Assembly (NCBI GenBank): GCA_017311315.1
Contig: CM029620.1
Coordinates: forward strand, 5,011,779-5,075,778
Reading direction: 5' to 3'
From: Dendrocalamus latiflorus
Lineage: Eukaryota > Streptophyta > Magnoliopsida > Poales > Poaceae
DNA length: 64,000 nt
The notes below the pieces were generated by a model, which worked only from the letters and a program-made list of their open reading frames with translations, made no database searches and was not told the origin of the DNA. Shown piece by piece: positions 55,819 to 64,000 of the stretch; position 1 is the first letter of the stretch; the number at the start of each line of letters is the position of its first letter. The position numbers were made by a program, and so were the translations under genes.

Positions 55819-55956
55819 TGTTATGACTATCATGTAATATATTCATGAGGCCCAGAAGGCAATATATATAGAGAGTACAAGGGATATATAAGAAATATAC
55901 CATACATAGATAAAAAAAAAAAAGACATATTAAACAATCCTATCCTATCCGTAACA
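55819..55956 (-). repeat. 5' LTR of short-LTR copia
   Basis: A 138-bp repeat next to the primer-binding site gctctgatacca (plus strand, 55807-55818). Confidence 0.85.
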
Positions 55957-57729
55957 ACCCAACCACTCTACTTATATCTGCAGAACAAGCAACAACCTAC
56001 GACACCGGTGATAATTGATAACTCTTCACTGAATTTCAGAAACGCAGTTTCAACTAGGTGCAGAGCTAGTTTCCTGTGTGATGATGTGTACTTTGCAGTT
56101 TAGTCCAGTTGGATCTTGTTGTAATTTTATTGCTTTGCTCGATCACACTGTAATTTCAGGGACTGTGTACTGTGCATCACTTAAATATAATTCAGGGACT
56201 TATTCCTTCTAAAAAAACTCCAGGTGCAGAGCTAAAATAGATGAAAGATAATTGAATATCGTAAGTAAATGAAATAGGTCATTTCATAACATAAATTGCA
56301 ACACTGTTCTCATCGACTTCTCTTTCAACAGTAACAAAATCTAAATAAAACTGCAATCTCTCTCTAACGAAAAAGAAGGGCAATGCATTATGCTGCTTAA
56401 AGTTACAAGAGCATCATGAGGTAAGAATAATCGAGACAGAAAATAAATGGAAATGGAAAACTTAGTTCCTTGGTCTGTGAGCAGTTATGATATACAAAAT
56501 GAAATGATTCTCGTGTAAAAGTGCTTATTCGACATATATTTGAGCTTCCTTTAATTTTTTTTTAAATAATAAGTCAACCATCTGCAGCTTGTGCTGTTCA
56601 ACGCCAAATTGGAAATAGCAACAAAATGAGATACAGAAGACACCTAGATTGTTATCCATCTTGCAAGTTTCTTTGCTTGTCCGAAGCAATACAGCTCGAT
56701 CAAAACAGCCATCCAACCATATTTACAGCAGTCAACTCCTTATGCACTCTTTGTTTGCTGCAATTAATCACAAGAATAATATGAACAAGCTACAAGCTAG
56801 CTATATGGTGCAGATCAAATGAGACAAACATACACAGGAATGGAGTTTCACTAATACAAAAATGAAAATTATGAAAGATGCCAAGCTAAGGTGTGTAGAA
56901 CACTTAGTCGTTTCGTACTGTTCTGGTTTTACCAAAGCAACATTAAATTTTGAGCTGTGTGTTTTTGCATGCGAGTACTCATTGGAATCGTCCTTCAAGC
57001 GGCACTTATTTCTAAACCCCCGTCCCTAAAAGATGATGGTGGGTGCAAATTTGGGTGTCAGCTGTTCTCCATTTTCTGCTTTGATCCTCAGCTGTACTAA
57101 ACAGTTAGAAGTTTACTTTGTAATTTGTAGATCCTTCTGTTACAGTGAAATTGGGGCTTGTTCTCCTTTCATCCAAGCTACGTTGGGTTGTTAGTTTTAT
57201 GTGATATGAATTTTGCTCTAGGTGCCTCTTAGTTGTACGTTCCTTCCTTTTTATTTCTACATTGAAAATGTAGCAAAAAGTAGGGCTGTGGTTTCTATTT
57301 CTATAACAATGCCGAGAACAAGGTTATGGCAGACCAGCACAGGACACAGGTGTTCGCGTGCGTGCAAAGCATACATTTTTATTATGGTTGTGCTTGCTGA
57401 GGAATTAGGAGCTTGGTCTTCAGATAGTTCGCTACAGTATAACAAACTGAACTCAAAGAAGTTTGGCTTAAAGTACACTTAGGATTCTAAATTATAATGC
57501 CTAGTTAGGAAAAACTAGGAGGCACCGTCATGTCACAGAATAACTAACAGGAAGAAGTTACCGGAGGTGCTTTCGTCTTTTGACTAATTCGTCACGCTTA
57601 ATTAGTGGCCAAAGTATCTAGTGGACCTTATTTTCTGGAGGAAAAGTTCCCAAAATTTTCCAAAAAGAGCCTAAAAGTTTTCAGGTTAAGCTTTGAATGT
57701 AGGGAAGTATTATTGTAATCATGTTACTC
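55957..57729. other. Intergenic region downstream of the translocator gene
   Basis: AT-rich and without a supported gene. A short direct repeat (aggtgcagagcta) occurs at about 56060 and 56224. Part of 57.4-57.7 kb may be the translocator 3' UTR. Confidence 0.5.
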
Positions 57730-60107
57730 TCAGTTGCAGTGGTTCCTCTAAACAACATCAGTTGCCGTGCACAATTTGTACAATACATTCCAACTAATCA
57801 GATTTAGAAGATCTAGTAAGAACAAGCATACCCTTTTCTCCTCAATCATAGCCTTGAGAAATGAGTATAGGGCAACACCAGCAATGGCAATGCAAGTGCC
57901 AATTCCAGTTTGCATGGTGATCTTGTTGCCTGCGCAACATTATGTTTGCCAAGTGTTACGTGAAAAGAGTACACTGTTTGCAAAATGGCAAGAACAAGAA
58001 TATAATAAGTATTGACCATTGAGAAACATAAGGATTCATTGAAATACCGAAAACTATGATTGAGAAGCCAATGACGAAGACACGTTTCAACACATTGCCA
58101 ACGGCGTGTGTTAGAGGGGCCACCCGCTCCAACGTGTTTGTAGCAACCTGGATGTCCATAATTTATTACCAACACAAATGGCACAAGTGTAATGCACATT
58201 TGGCAATATCATGATTTATTTCCACATCTGAAACAACTACACAAAGTTTCGGTTCATAAAAAATATTCAAAGTTGCAGTGTGCTAGTCTGGTGGAAATGA
58301 TTGAAGTTGATATGTATCCTTGATCTATGGTCAATGTTGTTTGATGGTGGTCTTTGTACTGATTAATACTATGAGAGAATGCAGGCAAATTATATGCCAT
58401 GAAATTACTATGTACCTGGTTATAAAGGTGATAGAACAAGCCTGCCAGGAAAAGGTTAGAAACCAACTTTCTTAATCCAACTTTGGCAATTGCATCTTTA
58501 AATCCATGATGCACTAGTTGAGGTCCTTCAATCTGCATGTTTTGATTAGGATAAATAAATATGAAAATCATTGTTCAATACTCATGCATAAGTGACTGTA
58601 AAAGTAGTTTATGGACTGGAAATTATATCCAAGAATCTGGTTAAACATGCACATGAACATCACGTTGACCTGGGCCGTCTGTGTGCCTGCCAACCGTATG
58701 TACACACGCAAATAACATGCAGGCATCAGTTGCGTGTGTCGCAAACCCTATTAATGGAGTGAATGTTCATCTCCTAGTAGTTCCAAATCATTTTCTCTAT
58801 TGTTCTTCCTCAAGTTGTGTTTTAGCTTTTCTTGATATGTTCTTTGTTTCCAGTACATTTGCTGCTACTGTATTGTCCATATTGGATCCAGTCTGACGAC
58901 ATTGTACTCTGCTTGCAATACAATGGTAGTCTAATAATAGAAAATCTGGAAGTTTGAGAAAAGAACAGGAGTCATACATAATACGAGTAAGAAAAAACAT
59001 TGCAGAAATAATTATTTCAAATTTAATGGAAACAAGCCAAATTAGACTTACAATAAGTGCAGGAGGAATGCAGACAACGAGAGCAATTATTGAGATGTAC
59101 GCATACACGTTGGTGCTATCCATGTCAGTCTGTGAAAAGAACGGCAATAACAAGAAAATAACTTATGAAATAGAAGCTCCTCAAAAGGAGGGGAAAATAT
59201 GTGTAAAAAGTAAGAGCCAAGACACAAACCATAGCCTTCTTCGAGTAAATGCTCCGGTAGGTGAAGGAGATATTAGAAATCATGGCATTAATGAAACCAG
59301 TCCAGTTGAACGAGAGTTCAGTGAGGGATGCCATTGAGACCCCTGATCATTTCAAAACAAAATATAATCAAAATGATTCCAAATGCAAGGAAGATGTGTA
59401 GGAAGCTATTGAGACACCTGATCAGTTTAAAACAGTTACTCCTTGTCCAAATCTGAAAATTTTTAGAACCATGATTTTCAAGGTGCGACCATGTCATGAT
59501 TCTACAATCCCAAACCTTTCAACACAAACGATCCTACCTAGGATCCTCATCCTAACAAACTTGCTATTGTACACCTTATTAACCTACAAACACACACCAA
59601 AAAGGAAATGAAATCTACAGCACCAGCACATCCACGACAGGGATAACCATGTGTTGTACAACATCTACTTTCTCGTCTCCCAAATCAAATAGCTACCAAA
59701 TATGGCAAGCTTAACATGAATACCACGCAATATTTGTGTTGACGTTCAAAATATTGTACAGACAGATATGTAAGTGATGGTGTAATGCAAAATTACCAAT
59801 CACAACTGGAGCAAGAGATAACCACAGCGTCAATGGAACTTGCTGCCCAAGGAGAAATTGTGAAGCAGCCGCATTGAAGAATGGCTCCAGAGCTGCATTG
59901 CAATTATTTGTAGAAGAAAGGAAAAAGTTGGCACAAAGAACAAAGGGTGAAAAATACATAATAAAATTAGGATATGGTTACAGCACCTTTAATGGTGTGG
60001 GCAAATGAGACGGCTACAGCAGCAAAGGACACAGTGCTCGTTACATGACCGATGGCATGGCAAACCGCAACTGGAAACAGCAGCTTCAGAAGCGTTGAGT
60101 TGATTGG
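57730..60107 (-). CDS. TPT: Plastid triose-phosphate/phosphate translocator, 3' exons
   Basis: Eight minus-strand exons with GT-AG junctions and one open frame: 59987-60107, 59797-59892, 59230-59342, 59052-59129, 58416-58532, 58048-58147, 57832-57929 and 57730-57747. They give 246 residues and a stop. Landmarks in order are [114 protein letters not shown] and [14 protein letters not shown]. This is the inner-envelope antiporter exporting triose phosphate for phosphate. The substrate lysine of HTIK and the Lys-Arg pair of NVLKR are kept. The transit peptide and first membrane helices are encoded further right, beyond a large insertion and the window edge. The tiny last exon is less certain. 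Confidence 0.88.
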
Positions 60108-60693
60108 CTACAAAATTACAACCCAAGGTTGTTAGAATCTCGATACGAGCAAGTTTTAAGACTTTATGATCCTAGATTGAATGGAACGATCCAATCCTAG
60201 GTTGAATCTTAATATGTTACGATTCTAGCGAAAAAATTTGTAGGATCTTAATCATAATTTACATACGATCCTACCCGATTCTAGCATTTAATTATTAAAA
60301 ATTACTAAGCATATGTCATATTAATTGTAAGCTTCACCTTTCGTTCATTCATATAACTATTATTTGCAAAAAAAACAAATGTTATTTCATTTGCACTATA
60401 TTTTTGTAAATAAAATATTTAAAAGTATAATTTAAAGCTAAATGTCATAATATGTACACAAAAATGTGCATTATTTGGCCAACTTATATTAACTGTTATA
60501 CAGCCATCATATGTATGGAAATAGGATAGGCAATTATAAATCTAATTAGGTGTCAAATGACTAATTAAATGTTGAAGGACAATGTGAGAATGTCCAAGAT
60601 AATTTTGTGATAGACCATTGCTAAGTTTGTAGAGTGAATATTTGGATTTTGCAAAGTTGCATTTGATAGGTTTTGCTGTCATGTTGTAGGTAC

Positions 60694-61417
60694 CATGGTT
60701 CAGAAAACCGGCGGTTACCGGCCGGTAACCGCCGGTAACCGGATATACCGGACTGAACCGGTAAGAAAAATCCCGGCCGGAAATTTTCAAATGAGATTTC
60801 GAATTTGTGACTGTATAATGCAGTTGGTAGGTTGGTTTAGGCATTGTTTGTGATAGATTAGCTATTGTAGGAGGTAAAAATGGATGAATTATTGTGATAT
60901 GCAGCTAGTTTGGTTATTGGCAAACATGTTGGGCCTAGTGTGCTGGAAAGAACATTGGATGCTTGCCTTTGAGAGTGTTTTGCAGCACTTTAGCAGTAAA
61001 GAAAGTGCAGCAGCAGCAGCCACAGATGAAGGGGAGAAGAGAGCAGCAACCAGGGGAGAAGAGGAGCAGCTGCAGCACGCTAGGGAGAAGAGGAGCAGCT
61101 GCAGCAACATGCTAGGAGATAAGAGGAGCAGCTGCAGCAGCAAATAGAAGAAGAGCAGCAGCAGATCAGCAGCAAATAGAAGAAGAGTAGCAGCAGATCA
61201 GCATATTCATCTGAGTTTATCCGGTTTATCCGGTTTTTCACCGGTTTTCCCGGTTTCCGGCCGGTAACCGGTCCGGTTACCGGCCACATCCCGCTCACCC
61301 CAAAATTTCCATTCGGCAAATTTTGACCGGTTTTTAACCGGGTTTTCCGGTAACCGGCCGGTTACCGGTACCGCCCGCCCGGCGGGATTTGATCCGGTTC
61401 CGGTTTTTCGATCCTTG
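60694..61417. mobile_element. Non-autonomous hAT element with ccggtaaccgg-rich arms
   Basis: The 724-bp element has ends CATGGTTCAGAAAACCGG and (reversed) CAAGGATCGAAAAACCGG, with a perfect 8-bp duplication GTAGGTAC (60686-60693 and 61418-61425). Both arms are packed with ggttaccggccggtaacc palindromes, and the middle holds a CAG-rich stretch (61005-61200). Reading frames there are low-complexity and not genes. Confidence 0.9.
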
Positions 61418-61425
61418 GTAGGTAC

Positions 61426-63400
61426 GACACCGGTCAGACGACTGGTCGGTAGTATCATGGATTACTTGCCAATTGCAATTTTCCAAAGAGGCCCAGATGG
61501 AAAATTCTTGAGTTTTGGGGAAATTTAGTCATAGATTAATTTGGGTTGACTTAGGTCAGTGCATGTGTTGCATAAAGTATGTTTTGGCTAACGTGAATCA
61601 ACTTATGAAGAACTTGTGCCCAAAAATTATTTCTTGGTCTTTATATGCGCAGGGACGCTTGGAGTCAACCATAGTCAACGGCAAGAATCGGGATTACGCT
61701 CATAGAGTAGCTGAGACCCAGAATGATCAAGGATACTGTATCAAATGACTGAGCTTAAGTATGGCACAAGGATGGGAAATGTTGAAGGAAAGTTCGAGTG
61801 ATGGGTTACACCATTTAGCTTGGTCGGCCTAAGTGAGACGTAATCCAATGGAATCGGAATAGAAGAGGCTTGTCGATGCATGACAAACCAGTTGTGCACA
61901 TATACGTGACAAGGATGACGATTGCTTGTAAAGGAAGATGAAAACCGGGTCAAGAAATGGTATTTTGATAAGTTGACCAAAATAACTAAAACTACCTTAG
62001 ATCAAAACTGCAATGTTTAAGAAAGAGGTTTAGGCCAAGGAGAAACTGAGAAGATCAAGTTGGATCAAAGGCTAAGAACTTAGTGGATTCGGGCTTATGT
62101 GTTTTGAAAAACGTGCATAATTATCATGTGTAAGTAAAACATGTGTTGTGTAGAATTAACAGGTTTTTCCCATTTGTGCTAAGTGGATAGTATCCATTAG
62201 AATTAGATAGGGTTAATTGCCTTGTCTATTTCATGGGTTGGAATGAAGACTTGCTAGTGAACCATCTAACCATTCTAGCTTTCCTCATTGAAGCCTAGTG
62301 TTCTAGGGTCAAGGTTTGAGAAGTGTGAGTGTAGTGGTATACTCTCTTATCCTCCAAGTGGAGTGGATGTAAAATATTTATCCTCAAGTAGCAATATATC
62401 AACTGTATTCATCTTTTATGGATCACTCTTGTTTTGGTTGATTTGCTCTTAATCTTGTTGGTTTTGTTTTCTTTTCCTTTCTTAATCTTGCTCTGTGCCG
62501 CTGTGTCAGGGTGGGGCAAGGGTTCGGGGATTTTCTCGATCTGTGAGAGGATCTTTCTTCTTAAGCTAATGCCGGGGGGTGTCTTGTACCCCTGCAGGTC
62601 GAGTTTTTTTTTAATCTTGCTCTGTGCCAAGGACGTGTAAGTGATGAAGATGACTAATGGAGATCAATTCCCATCCATCCTGGCATCAGATTTCACAAGT
62701 TTTTGAAATTGCCTAGTTTTGCTTGGATTTGATCTTCTCAGGAGATTTTTTTATCTAAGCGTTTTTGCCTCAAATTTTCGAGATTTATTTCTTTCTGTGA
62801 CATGTAGGATTACATTTATAGACATCTTGGTCATCCTTCACCCACGAGTAAATTATATTCTTCGTTTTTCCTCTTTTACCAGGTTTTGGTGAACCTTCCT
62901 TCAAACAGAAACATATCAGAGCTTTGGCAACGATTTCCTTTATCGTTGATTAGAATAGGTTCCTGACATCTTAGAGAAGGTGCATGCCAAGTTTCAATTC
63001 ATTTAAAGCCTCGGTTTGAGAGTTCACTCATTTTGTGCTTTAAATCCAGTTTTGCTACAACAGAACTTTATGAGCCAAAGGTCCCAATCTTATTTCGATC
63101 TTGCAAGATCTCTTATTGTTTTAGATTCTTAAGGTTGTGATCCTAATCTTGCAAGATCTCTTATTGTTTTAGATTCTTAAGGTTTTAATCTTACTTTGGT
63201 TCAAATTTCAAGTTATTGGACGTTCTTTGTGAAAGTTGTGTAGTTTTTGGTCTTATTCAGGCTAAATTTCCTGTGCAAATCTGAGGGAAAGGTAGTACCG
63301 CCTATTACACCGCGGTAGTACCGCACCTTCCATGGTGGTAGTATCGCTCTGAGATGTTAAATACCGTTTGGCTCGGTTTTTCTTAGGGATTTCTCTAAGG
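61426..63400 (+). repeat. Sirevirus-type LTR debris
   Basis: The region holds ccggtcagacgactggtcgg at about 61430, a block at 61570-61690 related to the LTR at 33106-33190, and ggtagtaccgc palindromes at 63290-63355 like those of the first Sirevirus. A near-perfect direct repeat of about 45 bp (cttgcaagatctcttattg core) lies at about 63100-63185. There is no coding sequence. Confidence 0.55.
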
Positions 63401-63696
63401 GTGGGTAAGCTCTAATCTTTGTAGTTTATCATAGCTATTGGAGTGAAAGACTCTAAAAATCTTGAGCCAAAAGATTTTAGAGAAACCATTTTCAGTGTGG
63501 CTCCTATTCATCTCGTCTAGTCACCATCCTCAGTTCTACAAATGCTAATGTCACTATTGAAAGATGTGTTAGATTGAGTATTGTTTTGTAGAATCAAGTA
63601 GGATCTTAGATCTTATTATTCGATCCTATAATGCAATCCTATTGGGGCATCTCCGATCCGATTCACGATCTTGATCCTGACAACCTTAGTACAACC

Positions 63697-63802
63697 TTTG
63701 TTGGCTTTTTACTACTTCCAGAAATGATGTCATTACATTAAAAATGACTATGGATGAGAAACAACTATTGATTCATAGAAATGTATAGAACATAGAAATA
63801 AA

Positions 63803-63881
<79 letters not shown>

Positions 63882-64000
63882 CATATATATATATACATAC
63901 ATATACATACATACATACACACACACACACATACATACATATATATATATATATAATTTCCATCCATGATTAAAACATATATATAGAGTCTGTCCTTTTT
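63697..64000. repeat. Translocator intron with (AT)n/(CA)n microsatellite
   Basis: From 63806 to about 63953 lies a long (AT)n run followed by tacata, (AC)n and (AT)n blocks. The rest is AT-rich intron-like DNA. No exon was found up to the window end. Confidence 0.8.

Larger units (their letters stand above)
51382..55956 (-). mobile_element. Short-LTR Ty1-copia element, degenerate
   Basis: LTRs of 149 bp (51382-51530) and 138 bp (55819-55956) share tgttatga starts, a ggcaatatatata core and gtaaca/ttaaca ends. On the minus strand the primer-binding site TGGTATCAGAGC abuts the right LTR (55807-55818) and a purine tract (gagtttgagggg) abuts the left one. No matching target duplication was seen (cacct versus accca). 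Confidence 0.87.
60124..63688. mobile_element. Inserted element in a translocator intron, probably hAT-like
   Basis: The ends are imperfect inverted repeats (CAAGGTTGTTAGAATC left; TAAGGTTGTCAGGATC right, reversed). Flanks are TTACAACC (60116-60123) and GTACAACC (63689-63696), a 7-of-8 duplication. Both ends carry gatcctag/gattc-rich repeats over about 150 bp. No transposase was found. The interior consists of LTR-derived debris and a nested hAT MITE. Confidence 0.55.

Noticed and set aside
51377..55961. Target-site duplication for the short-LTR copia
   Set aside because: Flanks cacct and accca do not match, so none was claimed.
57222..57482. 86-codon plus-strand frame downstream of the translocator gene
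   Set aside because: No recognisable domain; an overlapping frame on the other strand is equally open, and it lies in AT-rich intergenic DNA.
61005..61200. CAG-rich coding-looking stretch
   Set aside because: A low-complexity core of a hAT MITE. The frames on both strands are repeats of Ser, Gln, Cys or Leu.
63773..63967. 64-codon frame of Tyr/Ile/Val repeats
   Set aside because: Translation of the (AT)n and (CA)n microsatellite.

Overview
This is a repeat-dense nuclear window from a grass (Poaceae), most like Oryza or a close relative. The evidence is nested Sirevirus and gypsy LTR retrotransposons, grass-type hAT elements and Stowaway-like MITEs, a GC-rich intronless ATL gene, and plant genes with GT-AG introns. 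It has no bacterial features. Only two host genes look intact: an ATL-type RING-H2 E3 ligase at 13.2 kb (+) and the 3' part of a plastid triose-phosphate/phosphate translocator at 57.7-60.1 kb (-), whose first exons lie beyond the right edge.

Layout. 1-10336: 3' part of a Ty1-copia Sirevirus (integrase, RT/RNase H, an intact envelope-like ORF, multiple polypurine tracts, 1.7-kb LTR), with a 3.9-kb non-autonomous gypsy element (gag-protease only) nested in its pol on the opposite strand. 10.3-15.0 kb: unique-looking DNA with the ATL gene and small repeats. 15012-19183: a complete but decayed hAT transposon with a perfect 8-bp target duplication, holding a broken transposase and a captured fragment of an alpha/beta-hydrolase gene. 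19573-25189: a Helitron on the - strand, with A|TC start, 3' hairpin and CTAG|T end. It carries exons of at least five unrelated genes, all in its own direction: CCT5, a remorin-like gene, DCP2, SCO1 and NPL4. DCP2 and SCO1 are fused in frame inside one exon.

26.4-39.1 kb: a second Sirevirus remnant (-), a hAT MITE, a third Sirevirus-type LTR (+) and a gypsy-type gag region with its primer-binding site (-). 40.1-50.0 kb: an old copia element with both LTRs, split by a 3.5-kb solo gypsy LTR with a perfect 5-bp target duplication. 51.4-56.0 kb: a short-LTR copia pseudo-element (-). 57.7-60.1 kb: translocator exons. 60.1-63.7 kb: an inserted element inside a translocator intron, itself holding LTR debris and a hAT MITE.

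The most interesting content is the pair of neighbouring gene-capturing transposons, a Helitron and a hAT separated by about 390 bp. The Helitron has consensus splice sites at most exon edges and a captured start codon, so it could yield a chimeric spliced transcript. All family calls come from reading the sequence; no database search was run.
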